DNA of 64,000 nt from Betaproteobacteria bacterium (GCA_016861105.1 BOKS01000003.1:283765-347764), one strand, 5' to 3'; shown: positions 1 through 9,033, numbered from the stretch's first letter. Numbers and translations: made by a program. The notes: generated from the sequence alone by a model not told the origin.

Positions 1-741
1 GACCAGCACGTCGCGCCCGTCGCGCCGCGCGTAGGCGACCAGGCAGTGGCCGGCGCGCGCCGTGTACCCGGTCTTGACGCCCGCCAGCCCCGGCACGAGG
101 CCGAGCAGGACGTTCGTGTTCGCGAGTTCGTAGCGGCGGCCGTCGACGCCGTGGACGGTGCGGCGCGTCGTGGCCACCAGCCGCGCGAGGCCGGGCACGG
201 CGAGCACGCGCGCGGCCAGGGCCGCGAGGTCGCGCGCGCTCGCGTGGTGTCCCGGCGCGTCGAACCCGCAGGCATTCGCGAACCGCGTCTGCGCGAGGCC
301 CCAGTCGCGCGCCCGCGCGTTCATGCGCGCGACGAAGCGCGCCTCGGAGCCGGCGACGTGCTCGGCGAGCGCGATGCACGCGTCGTTGCCCGAGCGCATC
401 AGCAGGCCGGCGAGCAGGTCCCCGGCGGCGAGCTTCGCGCCTGCCGCCAGGCCCATGCGCGCGCCGCGCGCGCGCGCAGCGTTCGGTCCCACGGTGACGA
501 CCGCCTCCGGCGGGGTGGCTTCGGCCACGAGCAGCGCCGTCATCAGTTTGGTGAGCGAGGCGGACGGCAGCGCCCGTCCGGCGTGCGCGGACCACAGCGG
601 CTGCCCGTCGGCGAGCACGACGTAGGCGGCCGCCGCGCCGGGAAACGCGTCGGGGCCACCGGCCGCCGCAGCGGCTGGCGCGATGGCGAGCACGGCCGCC
701 GCCGTGCAGGCGGCGCCGCACGCCCGCAGCCGCCCGGTCAG
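1..741 (-). CDS. D-alanyl-D-alanine carboxypeptidase (serine PBP, S11 family), 3' end outside window
   Basis: Cell-wall DD-peptidase that trims the terminal D-Ala of peptidoglycan stem peptides in the periplasm. All three penicillin-binding signatures are visible in order on the minus strand: SLTK (nucleophile Ser and Lys), SGN, and KTG within GVKTGYTARAGH. An Arg-containing N-terminus followed by an Ala-rich hydrophobic run looks like a signal peptide. No ATG is available. A CTG at 741-739, overlapping the stop of the upstream DUF3617 gene, gives the best signal peptide; a GTG at 693 would shorten it. The gene runs off the left edge, so the usual C-terminal domain and membrane anchor cannot be checked. 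Family assignment is secure; the start is not. Confidence 0.85.
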   Translation of the reverse strand, partial: MTGRLRACGAACTAAAVLAIAPAAAAAGGPDAFPGAAAAYVVLADGQPLWSAHAGRALPSASLTKLMTALLVAEATPPEAVVTVGPNAARARGARMGLAAGAKLAAGDLLAGLLMRSGNDACIALAEHVAGSEARFVARMNARARDWGLAQTRFANACGFDAPGHHASARDLAALAARVLAVPGLARLVATTRRTVHGVDGRRYELANTNVLLGLVPGLAGVKTGYTARAGHCLVAYARRDGRDVLV

Positions 742-1790
742 AATGGCAGCAGCTTGCGTACCGCGTCCACGCCCTGGCGGATCGGGTCCGGCTGCGCCGG
801 CGGGGCTGCCGGCGCCGGCGCGCCCGCCGTCCCGCCGGGGACGCTGCCGGTCGCGGCGTCCGCGCTCGCCGCCGCGGTACCGCGCGTCAGCGCCGCGTAG
901 CGCGAGCACAGGCCGAAGTACTGCGGATCGGGACTGCGGTTGGGGCCCGTGTTGCAGTAGCGCGGCCCGTTGGCCCGCACGTCGTCGTCGCACGGTCCGC
1001 TGCCCACGAAGTTCCAGTTGCGCGCCGCCACCGCCTTCGCGCACGCGCTCGCCGAGACCGCGGCGTAGTCCTGGTTGCAGCCGCGCAGCGCGGGCTGCAG
1101 GCTGGCCCCGTACTTGCGCCGTGCGGCCGAGTGCCCCGCCGGCTCGCGCATTTCCGCAGCCACCGCCGCGGCGCGGTCGCAGAACTGCCGGCGCTGCGCC
1201 GCGCACGGACCGCCGGGCTCGAACGCCTGCACGGTGAGCGAGTCCATCATCTCGGCGCACTGCTTCGCGGTCATGGCCTTCGCGTCGGCCTCGACCTTCG
1301 CGACGAACTGCTCGGAGACGTCGGTGCAGGTGCCGATGCGCTTGCCCGTGAAGGTCTGCGTCATCGTCATCTCCTCGCCGCGCCGCGTGGAACGGACGGC
1401 GATGCGGCCGTGGTAGGACGTCGGCGTGGAAGTGATGTCGCCGGTGCCGCTCATCGGCGGGTCGCCCTTGCAGACCATCGCGAACGTCGTGCGGTTGCCC
1501 GAGGTGCGGACATCGGTCATCGTGCACTCGTCGTTCTGCGGGACGAGGTCGGCGTCCTTGCGGCCCTTCCTGACGCACACCTGCGACGTCTGGTCCGGCA
1601 GCGCCATCGGCATGCCGGGCATCTCCATCTTGACGGTCATCTCCCACAGGTCGTCCGGGCCCGGGCCGGGCTTGAACATCGGATTGCCGCCGCCGCGCCC
1701 CATCGACGCGCCCATCTGCGCGTGCAGGAGCGCGGGGAGGAGCAGGCCGGCGGCGATGGCCGCCGCGGCGCGGGCGCGGAGTCGGGGCAT
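738..1790 (-). CDS. DUF3617-family secreted protein
   Basis: A 350-residue exported protein of unknown function. It starts MPRLRARAAAAIAAG with a typical signal peptide ending near ALLHAQ. Next comes a DUF3617-type region beginning DLWEMTVKMEMPGMPM, with paired cysteines (QVCVRKG, NDECTM, MVCKGD) and the terminal TFTGKRIGTC characteristic of that family. About 150 further residues are Cys-rich and not recognised, followed by an Ala/Pro-rich tail. The stop overlaps the probable start of the DD-carboxypeptidase gene, so the two are likely co-transcribed. DUF3617 proteins are common in proteobacteria and have no established activity. Confidence 0.75.
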   Translation of the reverse strand: MPRLRARAAAAIAAGLLLPALLHAQMGASMGRGGGNPMFKPGPGPDDLWEMTVKMEMPGMPMALPDQTSQVCVRKGRKDADLVPQNDECTMTDVRTSGNRTTFAMVCKGDPPMSGTGDITSTPTSYHGRIAVRSTRRGEEMTMTQTFTGKRIGTCTDVSEQFVAKVEADAKAMTAKQCAEMMDSLTVQAFEPGGPCAAQRRQFCDRAAAVAAEMREPAGHSAARRKYGASLQPALRGCNQDYAAVSASACAKAVAARNWNFVGSGPCDDDVRANGPRYCNTGPNRSPDPQYFGLCSRYAALTRGTAAASADAATGSVPGGTAGAPAPAAPPAQPDPIRQGVDAVRKLLPF

Positions 1791-1870
1791 GATGGACGTC
1801 GGAGTGGAAGGCGGCTGCGACGATACCGCAACCCGGTCGCGATGGTGCGGCCGCGCGGCGAACGGCGCCG

Positions 1871-3313
1871 CTACGGCCGACCGGCGTCGCGCTCCTCCCG
1901 AGCGCCGGCAACCGCATGCGCGGGCCACGACGCCACCTCGGCGAGCGTGACCGGGCGCACGGGAAAGCGGATCGACGGCACGCCGACGTCGGCGGGCGTC
2001 ACCCCGCGCTCCGCGGCGACGAGTTCGGCCAGCGTGTGCAGGCACGAGCGGCCCTGGCAGGGCCCCATGCCGCAGCGCGTCGCAGCCTTCACCTCCGCGA
2101 CCGTGACCGCGCCGGTGCGTACCGCTGCGCGCACCGCCGCGGCCGTCACTTCCTCGCAGCGGCAGACGATCGTCTCGCCGTCCGGTCGCAGGAAGGCTTC
2201 CGCCGGCCGGTACAGGGCGTCGATGAACGGGCGGCCGCGCAGCGCGTGCGCCAGCGCCTGCCGCGGCTTCGACGCCTCGGCGTCGCGGCGCGCCCCGTCG
2301 ATGCGCCCCAGTGCGTTGGCGACCGCCAGTCCGGCCAGGCGTCCGCGCGCGGCCGCCGCGTCGACGCCGGCGATCCCGGCACCGTCGCCGGCGACGAAGA
2401 CGCCTTCCACCGACGTGCCGCCCCACGCGTCCGCGACCGGCTGGAATGCCGACCGCTCCCGGTTCCAGGCGAGATCGCAGCCGAGCGCCGCGGGCAAGTG
2501 GATATTCGGCACGACGCCGTGCGAGAGCACGAGGACGTCGACGGGCGCCTCGCTCCACGTGCCGGCGACGGCGAAGCGCAGCCGGCGCACGCGTCCCTCG
2601 CCGCTCGCGTGCAGCGCCTCGACGTGCTCCACGACCGGCACGCGCCGGCGCACCGTGCGCACGAGGTCGAGGCCGCGCGCGAGGTAGCCCGAGAACATGA
2701 AGCCCGGCGCGTGCCGCATCGCCTCGGCCAGCCGCCCGCGCGGGATCGTCTCCAGCACGCGATCGACCCTCACGCCCGCGTTGGTCAGCTGCCACGCGGC
2801 CAGCCACAGCAGCGGCCCCGCGCCGGCCAGCACGATGCTCCCGGAGGGTACCAGCGCCGACGACTTGAGCAGGCCCTGGATCGCGCCGGCCGTCATCACA
2901 CCGGGAAGCGTCCAGCCGGGGAACGGGAGCGGCCGCTCGATCGCGCCGACGGCCACGATCAGCGTGCGCGCCGCGAAGAAGCCGCCGATCCGCGCGCCGG
3001 GCCGGCCCGCGGACACGCCGAGGTCGAAAGCGCCGTCGCCGCGCCGAGCGACCGCCCACACCGTCGTCGCCGGCAGGTACTCGGCACCGCACGGCCGGAA
3101 CGGCCGCACGAGGTCGGCGCCGCGCCAGTAGTCGCGGCCGAGCACCTCGGGCCGGCGCAGCGGCGTCGTGGTGATCGCGCGGAAGATCTGGCCGCCCGGC
3201 GACGGCGAGTCGTCGATGACCACCGTCGCCAGGCCCATCGACGTGGTGGTGGTGGCCGCCGCGAGCCCCGCGGGCCCCGCACCGACGACAGCCACGTCGT
3301 GGACCTTGCTCAC
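1871..3313 (-). CDS. FAD/NAD(P)-dependent oxidoreductase, alpha subunit of a HcnB/OoxA-type amine dehydrogenase
   Basis: A 480-residue pyridine-nucleotide-type flavoprotein. The dinucleotide-binding motif VGAGPAGLAAA is at residues about 10-20 and a second GAGP motif sits near residue 160. The C-terminus carries a Bfd-like Cys cluster: CRCEE, then RCGMGPCQGRSC. This architecture matches the large subunit of opine oxidase, D-hydroxyproline dehydrogenase and hydrogen cyanide synthase (OoxA/HcnB type). Its start overlaps the stop of the [2Fe-2S] subunit gene by 4 bases, and the second FAD subunit lies just upstream, so a heterotrimer is likely. The substrate cannot be read from sequence; an amino or imino acid such as D-hydroxyproline, octopine-like opines or glycine is plausible. 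Confidence 0.85.
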   Translation of the reverse strand: MSKVHDVAVVGAGPAGLAAATTTTSMGLATVVIDDSPSPGGQIFRAITTTPLRRPEVLGRDYWRGADLVRPFRPCGAEYLPATTVWAVARRGDGAFDLGVSAGRPGARIGGFFAARTLIVAVGAIERPLPFPGWTLPGVMTAGAIQGLLKSSALVPSGSIVLAGAGPLLWLAAWQLTNAGVRVDRVLETIPRGRLAEAMRHAPGFMFSGYLARGLDLVRTVRRRVPVVEHVEALHASGEGRVRRLRFAVAGTWSEAPVDVLVLSHGVVPNIHLPAALGCDLAWNRERSAFQPVADAWGGTSVEGVFVAGDGAGIAGVDAAAARGRLAGLAVANALGRIDGARRDAEASKPRQALAHALRGRPFIDALYRPAEAFLRPDGETIVCRCEEVTAAAVRAAVRTGAVTVAEVKAATRCGMGPCQGRSCLHTLAELVAAERGVTPADVGVPSIRFPVRPVTLAEVASWPAHAVAGAREERDAGRP

Positions 3314-3615
3314 GACGACGGGTCCTCCGCCGCACGGGCGCCGCGCTGCGTGACGATGCGCATGCCGGGCGCGACGGCCACCGTGCAGCCCTGCTGGCTC
3401 GGCACGCCGTCGATCTCGACCAGGCAGTCGAAGCAGACGCCCATCATGCAGAACGGGCCGCGCGGCGCACCGCTCGCCGGCGTGGTGCGCGACGCGAGCC
3501 GCCCGGCGGCGAGCAGCGCCGCGGCCACGGAGTCGCCGGCACGCGCTTCGAACGGCGCGCCGTCGATCGTCACGGCGACCGGCTCCGTCGTCGCGTCAGG
3601 CAGCCGCTCGAACAT
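3310..3615 (-). CDS. [2Fe-2S]-binding subunit of the amine/imino-acid dehydrogenase (HcnA/OoxC type)
   Basis: A 101-residue ferredoxin-like protein. The cysteine pattern FCMMGVCFDCLVEIDG followed by GC about a dozen residues later is that of the small [2Fe-2S] subunits that shuttle electrons between the two flavoproteins of HcnABC/OoxABC-type enzymes. The gene overlaps its upstream neighbour (FAD subunit) by 20 bases and its downstream neighbour by 4, indicating translational coupling. Length and cysteine spacing fit the family, and no signal peptide is present, so the complex is cytoplasmic or membrane-peripheral. Confidence 0.85.
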   Translation of the reverse strand: MFERLPDATTEPVAVTIDGAPFEARAGDSVAAALLAAGRLASRTTPASGAPRGPFCMMGVCFDCLVEIDGVPSQQGCTVAVAPGMRIVTQRGARAAEDPSS

Positions 3616-4708
3616 CGGCCAGGCGTGAAGGTCCGAAGGGCGCGAGCGACGGCGGCAGCGCGCCGTCGAGGATCGCCGGCGCGAGGGCGTGCGCGTGGAC
3701 GGCCGCGAGCGTCACGCCGCTGTGGCAGACGGCGACGAAGGCGCCCGGATGCGACGGCGACTGCGCGTACAGCGGAAAGCCGTCCGGCGTGAGCACGCGC
3801 GTCGCGGCCCAGGCGCGCACGACGCGTACGCCGGCGAGCACCGGCAGGATGCGCTGCGCGCGGCGCGCGATCGCGCCCAGCACGGCGCAGTCGAGCGCCG
3901 CGTCGTCGCGCGGCTCGTGCGAGTCGCCCACCAGCACGCTTCCTTCGTCCGTCTGGCGGATCGTCTCCAGCGGAAACGGAAGGAAGCGGCGCATGCGCTC
4001 CAGCACCATGACCTCGCCCGTGCTCGCGACCAGCGGCACGTCGAGGCCCAACGAGGCCGCGAGTCCCGGCGTCGCGCGCCCCGCTGCGATCACGACACGC
4101 GCGGCGTCGACGGCGGCGTCGCCCGCGTGCAGCCGGAAGCGTCCCGCCGAAGGCTCGATCGCCGACACCCGCCGGCGCAGCCGCCGCACGCCCGCGCGCC
4201 GCAGCCCCTCGTGCAGGCCGGACACGAGCCGCAGCGGGTTGCAGTGGCCGTCGAGCGGCGAGAAGCTGCCGCCCGCGACGTCGGGCCCGAGCTGCGGCAA
4301 TCGCTGCGCGAGCTGCCCGCGCGTGAGCATCGCGACGTCGTAGCGCGCGACGCCGGCCTGCGCGAACAGCGCGTCCAGGTGCGCCGCGCGCGCCTCCATC
4401 TCGTGCGCGGACAGGCACGCGTGCAGTCCGCCGGGCTGCTCGAGCGCGACGTCCACGCCGGCGTGCTCGCGCAGCTCGCCGGCGAGCGTTCGCCACGTGC
4501 GCGCCGAGCGCAGCGTCCAGTCGACGTAGGCCGGCGAGCCCAGTCCCTTGCCCTGCACCCACACGAGCCCGAAGGTGCCCTGCGACGCCGCCCGCAGGTC
4601 GCCCGCGTCGACCAGCGCCAGGCGCGCACCGAGGCTGCGCATCCCCCACGCCAGCGACGCGCCGACGACGCCCCCGCCGACGATCGCGACGTCGACCGCG
4701 ACGCTCAC
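3596..4708 (-). CDS. FAD-dependent oxidoreductase of the DAO/GlyOx family (beta subunit, HcnC/OoxB type)
   Basis: A 370-residue D-amino-acid-oxidase-fold enzyme. The N-terminal VAIVGGGVVGASLAWGMRSL is a classical FAD Rossmann motif. The C-terminal region VLTPDGFPLYAQSPSHPGAFV followed by CHSGVTLA matches the conserved flavin-contact segment of glycine oxidase/DadA/HcnC proteins. The GTG start at 4708 overlaps the TGA of the yqiA-like gene (GTGA), and the 3' end overlaps the [2Fe-2S] gene. With those neighbours it completes a three-component dehydrogenase that probably feeds electrons to the respiratory chain. The true substrate is not determinable. Confidence 0.85.
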   Translation of the reverse strand: MSVAVDVAIVGGGVVGASLAWGMRSLGARLALVDAGDLRAASQGTFGLVWVQGKGLGSPAYVDWTLRSARTWRTLAGELREHAGVDVALEQPGGLHACLSAHEMEARAAHLDALFAQAGVARYDVAMLTRGQLAQRLPQLGPDVAGGSFSPLDGHCNPLRLVSGLHEGLRRAGVRRLRRRVSAIEPSAGRFRLHAGDAAVDAARVVIAAGRATPGLAASLGLDVPLVASTGEVMVLERMRRFLPFPLETIRQTDEGSVLVGDSHEPRDDAALDCAVLGAIARRAQRILPVLAGVRVVRAWAATRVLTPDGFPLYAQSPSHPGAFVAVCHSGVTLAAVHAHALAPAILDGALPPSLAPFGPSRLADVRAAA

Positions 4709-5307
4709 GACCCGATCTCCACGCCGGCGAAGCGCAGCAGCGCCGGGATCTGCGTCTCGAACCCGCGGAACCCGTGGTCGCCCCCGCCCTCGACGAGCTG
4801 CCACGCGCCGCCGTAGAACGCCACCGCCTCGCGCCAGTCGAGCACCTCGTCGCCGGACTGCACCATCAGGAGGAAGCGCTCCGGATGCGCGGGCCGCTCG
4901 ACCGCGAGCGCGCGCAGCTCCGCGAAGTGCGCGGGCGTCACGACGAACGTCTCGCCGGAGTACATGTTCGCCTGCTCGCCGACGTAGGACGCGAGGTCGT
5001 CGTACGGGCGGATCGCCGGGTTGATCAGCACCGCGCGCGCCCGAAGCGCCTGCGCGAGGTGCGTCGCGTAGAAGCCGCCGAGCGAGCTGCCCACGAGCGT
5101 GAGCTCCGCGGCGGGATCGGCCACGTTCGCGCGAACCCACGCCGCCACGGCGTCCACGGCAGCGCGCGGCGCGAAGCGCAGGAACGGCACGTGCAGCAGC
5201 GGGCGTGCCCGCGCGGGCAGCGCTTCCACGGCGGCGACGAGCGCGCGCGCCTTCACGCTCTGCGGCGAGCTGCGGAAGCCGTGCAGGTAGACGATCGTCG
5301 GGCGCAC
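4705..5307 (-). CDS. yqiA: YqiA/YcfP-type alpha/beta-fold esterase
   Basis: A 200-residue cytoplasmic hydrolase. It opens IVYLHGFRSSPQS (oxyanion HG), has the nucleophile elbow GSSLGGFYAT, an acid in the VQSGDEVLDW strand and the catalytic His in GGGDHGFRGF. These are the marks of the YqiA family, small esterases active on short acyl esters in vitro with no firm physiological role. It lies 12 bases after mpl and shares a GTGA overlap with the next gene, so it belongs to the same transcript. Length is normal for the family. Confidence 0.85.
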   Translation of the reverse strand: MRPTIVYLHGFRSSPQSVKARALVAAVEALPARARPLLHVPFLRFAPRAAVDAVAAWVRANVADPAAELTLVGSSLGGFYATHLAQALRARAVLINPAIRPYDDLASYVGEQANMYSGETFVVTPAHFAELRALAVERPAHPERFLLMVQSGDEVLDWREAVAFYGGAWQLVEGGGDHGFRGFETQIPALLRFAGVEIGS

Positions 5308-5319
5308 GCGCGCGGAAGC

Positions 5320-6711
5320 TCAGTGCGGCGGCGCCGCGAGCCGCGCGAGCAGCTTCGCATGGATGCCGCCGAAGGCGCCGTTGCTCATCACCAGCACGTG
5401 GTCGCCGCTCCGCACGAAGGAGGCGATCGCCTCGACGAGCGCGTCGAGGTCGTCGAGCACGGCGCAGCGGTAGCGCAGGCTCGCGAGCACGGCGGCCGCG
5501 TCCCAGCCGAGCCCGCGCGCGTAGCAGAACACGTGGTCCGCTTCGGCGAGGCTGCCCGGCAGCAGCGCGTTCATCGTCCCCAGCTTCATCGTGTTCGAGC
5601 GCGGCTCGAGCACCGCCACGATGCGCTGCGCGCCCACGCTGCGGCGCAGCCCGGCGATGGTGGTGGCGATCGCGGTCGGGTGGTGCGCGAAGTCGTCGTA
5701 CACCGTCACCCCGCCCGCGGTGCCGCGCACCTCCATGCGCCGCCGCACGCCGCGGAAGGTCGCGAGCGCGGCGAGGCTCGCGTCGACGGGGACGCCCGCG
5801 TGACGCGCCGCCGCGATCGCGGCGAGCGCATTCAGCCGGTTGTGGCGGCCGCCCAGCGGCGCGTCCGCCGGCCAGCGCAGCACGCCCTGCGGGGCGCCGG
5901 CGTGCGCGACGCGCCCGTCGGCGCCGATGCGCCAGTCGGGCGCCGGCAGCGTCCCGTCGATCGCGATCTCGGTGCCGGCGAAGCGCTCGACCGACGACCA
6001 GCAGCCGCGCGCGAGCACGCGGGCGAGGCTCGCCTCCTCCGCGTTCACGACGATCCGGCCGGACGCCGGGATCGTGCGCACCAGGTGATGGAACTGCGTC
6101 TCGATCGCCGCCAGGTCGGGGAAGATGTCGGCGTGGTCGAACTCGAGGTTGTTGAGGATCGCGGTGCGCGGCCGGTAGTGGACGAACTTGGAGCGCTTGT
6201 CGAAGAACGCCGTGTCGTACTCGTCCGCCTCGATGACGAAGAACGCGCTCTCCGAGTGGCGCGCGGAGACGCCGAAGTCGAGCGGCACGCCGCCGATCAG
6301 GAAGCCGGGCGCGAGCCCCGCGTGCTCGAGGATCCACGCGAGCATCGCCGTCGTCGTCGTCTTGCCGTGCGTGCCCGCGACCGCGAGCACGAAGCGGCCG
6401 GCGAGGACGTGGTCGCGCAGCCACTCCGGCCCCGACGTGTACGGCAGGCCGCGGTCGAGGATCGCCTCGATCAGCGGCATCCCGCGCCGCACCGCGTTGC
6501 CGACGACGAAGAGGTCGGCCCGGCCGGCGTCGCCGTCGAGCTGCGCGGCCTCGTAGCCTTCGGTCAGGTCGATGCCGAGCGCGGCGAGCTGATCGGACAT
6601 CGGCGGATAGACGTCCGCGTCGCAGCCGGTGACCCGGTGGCCGGCCGCCTGCGCGATCGCCGCGAGGCCGCCCATGAACGTGCCGCAGATGCCGAGGACG
6701 TGCAGGTGCAT
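5320..6711 (-). CDS. mpl: UDP-N-acetylmuramate:L-alanyl-gamma-D-glutamyl-meso-diaminopimelate ligase
   Basis: Murein-recycling ligase that re-attaches the tripeptide L-Ala-gamma-D-Glu-mDAP to UDP-MurNAc. The 463-residue protein has the Mur-ligase order: N-terminal Rossmann HVLGICGTFMGGLA, P-loop GTHGKTTT at residues 113-120, the metal/ATP motif NNLEFDHADIF in the central domain, and the C-terminal VYDDFAHHPTAI segment typical of Mpl and MurC. Mpl is chosen over MurC because of the GICGTFMGG start and FDKRSKFVHYRP segment. Start ATG at 6711 sits 4 bases after the MFS stop. Neighbouring PBP and esterase genes give a loose cell-wall context. Confidence 0.93.
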   Translation of the reverse strand: MHLHVLGICGTFMGGLAAIAQAAGHRVTGCDADVYPPMSDQLAALGIDLTEGYEAAQLDGDAGRADLFVVGNAVRRGMPLIEAILDRGLPYTSGPEWLRDHVLAGRFVLAVAGTHGKTTTTAMLAWILEHAGLAPGFLIGGVPLDFGVSARHSESAFFVIEADEYDTAFFDKRSKFVHYRPRTAILNNLEFDHADIFPDLAAIETQFHHLVRTIPASGRIVVNAEEASLARVLARGCWSSVERFAGTEIAIDGTLPAPDWRIGADGRVAHAGAPQGVLRWPADAPLGGRHNRLNALAAIAAARHAGVPVDASLAALATFRGVRRRMEVRGTAGGVTVYDDFAHHPTAIATTIAGLRRSVGAQRIVAVLEPRSNTMKLGTMNALLPGSLAEADHVFCYARGLGWDAAAVLASLRYRCAVLDDLDALVEAIASFVRSGDHVLVMSNGAFGGIHAKLLARLAAPPH

Positions 6712-6715
6712 GCGG

Positions 6716-7969
6716 TCAGGCCGTATGCGCGGCCGGCGCGTGGACGGCGTGGCGCTTCCAGCCCCACGCGAACCACGCGAGCGTGGCGAGGTCGAGGACG
6801 AGCACGAGGATGAAGGCGTAGCGGAGCGCTGTCGCGGCGTCCGTTCCACTCGCCGCGCGCAGCATGTCGACGACGATGCCGATGCCCCACTGCGCGGCGA
6901 AGCTGCCGGCGAACATCACGAGGTTGACCGCCGTGTTCGACCGCGCGGCCAGCTCGCGGCCGAATCCCTCGTTCAGCACGGCGAACGCGAGGATGTTGGC
7001 CGCGGCACCCAGCCCGTACAGCGACCACCAGACGTAGCTGCCGGGGAGCTGCGCGACGATCGCCGCGAGCGCGACCGCGTTGGTCGCGAAGCCGCCGGCG
7101 AACAGGTGGCGCGGCAGGATGCCCCAGCGGCCGAGCTGCGTCGCGAACAGCGCGAGCAGCAGATAGCCGGCGAGGATCACCGCGCTCATCGCGAGCAGCG
7201 TCGACGCGGCCGCGGCGCGCGAGACGCCTTCCACCTCCATCATCCACGGCACGGCCCACAGGCCCTGCACGGCCATGAAGGCGCCCATGCCGAAGCCGGC
7301 GAGGGGCGCGATCCACCAGAACCTCGGGTGGCCGAACACCCGCTTCACGCCCGCCCACTGCGCGGCGAAGCCCGCCGCGGGCGCCGTGCGGGCAAGGTCG
7401 GGGACGCGGAACCACAGCCACACGGCGACGGCGAGCGTCAGCGCGGCGAGCACGACGAAGATCGTCCGCCACGTGGCGAAGCGCAGCGCGATCTCCAGCG
7501 GCGTCGTCGCGGCGAGTGCGCCGAGCCCGCCCGCCACCATCATCCAGCCGGCGAGCGACGCCTGGCGCTCGACCGGGTACCACATCGCGATGCCCTTGAG
7601 CGGTGCCATCAGGCACGAGGCGACGCCGGCGCCGATGATCGCGCGGCCGAGCGTCAGCCCCGCGATCCCGTCGGCCATGGCGAACAGCAGCGCACCCAGC
7701 GCCGCGACGGCCAGCAGCGCCGGCTCGACGCGCCGCGGCCCGTAGCGGTCGAGCAGCATGCCGACGGGAATCTGCATCGCGGCGAACGCGACGAAGTACG
7801 CGCTGGTGAGAAAGCCGAGCGACCCCGCCGCGAGCCCGAGGTCGCGCGTGAGCTCGGGCGAGATCACCGCGTTGACCGTGCGGAACAGGTACGACAGCAG
7901 GTAGCCCGCAGCGAAGGCCGTGTAGAGCGGGACGAAGGCCGGCGGCGCCGGCCGCGCGTCGCGCGACAC
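6716..7969 (-). CDS. MFS transporter
   Basis: A 417-residue major facilitator with about twelve hydrophobic segments. The loop 2-3 signature appears as GMLLDRYGPRRVEP, and LGRAIIGAGVASCLMAP corresponds to the fourth helix of drug/sugar MFS proteins. It starts with GTG at 7969, three bases after the DUF486 stop, and its stop is 4 bases before mpl. The position just upstream of a murein-recycling gene raises the possibility of a muropeptide or amino-sugar substrate, but nothing in the sequence establishes specificity; an unrelated metabolite is equally possible. Confidence 0.85.
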   Translation of the reverse strand: MSRDARPAPPAFVPLYTAFAAGYLLSYLFRTVNAVISPELTRDLGLAAGSLGFLTSAYFVAFAAMQIPVGMLLDRYGPRRVEPALLAVAALGALLFAMADGIAGLTLGRAIIGAGVASCLMAPLKGIAMWYPVERQASLAGWMMVAGGLGALAATTPLEIALRFATWRTIFVVLAALTLAVAVWLWFRVPDLARTAPAAGFAAQWAGVKRVFGHPRFWWIAPLAGFGMGAFMAVQGLWAVPWMMEVEGVSRAAAASTLLAMSAVILAGYLLLALFATQLGRWGILPRHLFAGGFATNAVALAAIVAQLPGSYVWWSLYGLGAAANILAFAVLNEGFGRELAARSNTAVNLVMFAGSFAAQWGIGIVVDMLRAASGTDAATALRYAFILVLVLDLATLAWFAWGWKRHAVHAPAAHTA

Positions 7970-7972
7970 GCG

Positions 7973-8338
7973 CTACCCGCGGAAGATGAAGTAGACCGCG
8001 CCCATCAGGCACAGCGCCGCCCACAGGTAGTCGAGCCTGACCGGCTCGCCCATGTACATCACCGCGAACGGGACGAACACCGACAGCGTGACGACTTCCT
8101 GCAGGATCTTGAGCTGCGCGAGCGAGAGCGTCGTGTAGCCGATGCGATTCGCCGGCACCTGCAGCAGGTACTCGAACAGCGCGATGCCCCAGGACACCAG
8201 CGCGGCGATCCACCACGGCTTCGCCTGCAGGTGCTTCAGGTGCCCGTACCACGCGAACGTCATGAAGAGGTTCGACACGGTGAGCAGCACCGCGCAGGTC
8301 AGCGCGGGATAGGCAACGATCGGCGCGGAGGGCATCAT
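7973..8338 (-). CDS. DUF486 (DMT-superfamily-like) small membrane protein
   Basis: A 121-residue, four-helix membrane protein. Segments such as LFMTFAWYGHLK, SWGIALFEYLLQVPANRIGY and the C-terminal LCLMGAVYFIFRG match the DUF486/COG3169 family, which resembles half of a drug/metabolite transporter. Two successive ATG codons (8338 and 8335) are possible starts. It is the first gene of the packed minus-strand run and is divergent from the SRPBCC gene. Function unknown. Confidence 0.85.
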   Translation of the reverse strand: MMPSAPIVAYPALTCAVLLTVSNLFMTFAWYGHLKHLQAKPWWIAALVSWGIALFEYLLQVPANRIGYTTLSLAQLKILQEVVTLSVFVPFAVMYMGEPVRLDYLWAALCLMGAVYFIFRG

Positions 8339-8426
8339 GGGGGCGTGCGGCGCGCGGGCCCGTGGGGCCGCTCCGGCCGCCATTATCGCCGAGACGGCGT
8401 CCCGCCGTGGGCGCCGCCGCGCGGCC

Positions 8427-9029
8427 GTGCAACCGACGACGACCACCGCGTTCCTCGACCGCCGCGTCGCGCGCGCGGCGACGCTCCTCTGCGCCGCGTT
8501 CTGCGCCTGTCCGCCCGCCGGCGCCCAGCCGCCCGCGGTCGACGTGCGCGTCACCCAGTCCGGCCCGGCGTTCGTCATCGAGGCCGCGCTCGAGGTGCCG
8601 GTGCCCCTGCCGCTCGCCTGGGAGGTGCTCACGGACTTCGACCGCATGGCCGCCTTCGTGCCCAACCTCGCCGACAGCCGCGTCGTCGCCCGCGACGGCA
8701 CGACGCTGACCATCGTCCAGCACGGCATCGCCCGCTTCGGCCCGCTGGCGCTGCGCTTCGCGTCCGAGCGCCTGGTGACGCTCGTCCCCCCTGCGTCGAT
8801 CGCGTCGACCCAGACGCGCGGCACGATGGAGCGCGTCGAGTCGCTGACCACGTTCGCGTCCACGGACGCCGGGACGCGCCTGCGCTATCACGTCGAGGTC
8901 GTGCCCGGCGCGCTGTACCCCGATGCGATCACGCGCCGCTTCCTCGGGCACGAGGTGACCGAGCAGTTCGACGCCGTCGTCCGCGAGATGCTGCGGCGGC
9001 GCGACGGCGCCCGCGCACCGCCCCCGTGA
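8427..9029 (+). CDS. Secreted SRPBCC (START/polyketide-cyclase-like) protein
   Basis: Predicted periplasmic protein with a signal-peptide-like start from a GTG at 8427 (basic residues, then LLCAAFCACPPAGAQ) and a ligand-binding SRPBCC domain. The domain is visible as VPLPLAWEVLTDFDRMAAFV, a hallmark first helix, with a matching C-terminal helix VTEQFDAVVREMLRR. Members bind hydrophobic ligands or act as cyclases; no specific activity can be given. The upstream frame stays open to 8337, overlapping the divergent DUF486 start, but the residues there are Arg/Ala-rich and look non-coding, so the shorter GTG start is preferred. Confidence 0.7.
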   Translation: MQPTTTTAFLDRRVARAATLLCAAFCACPPAGAQPPAVDVRVTQSGPAFVIEAALEVPVPLPLAWEVLTDFDRMAAFVPNLADSRVVARDGTTLTIVQHGIARFGPLALRFASERLVTLVPPASIASTQTRGTMERVESLTTFASTDAGTRLRYHVEVVPGALYPDAITRRFLGHEVTEQFDAVVREMLRRRDGARAPPP

Positions 9030-9033
9030 CGCG

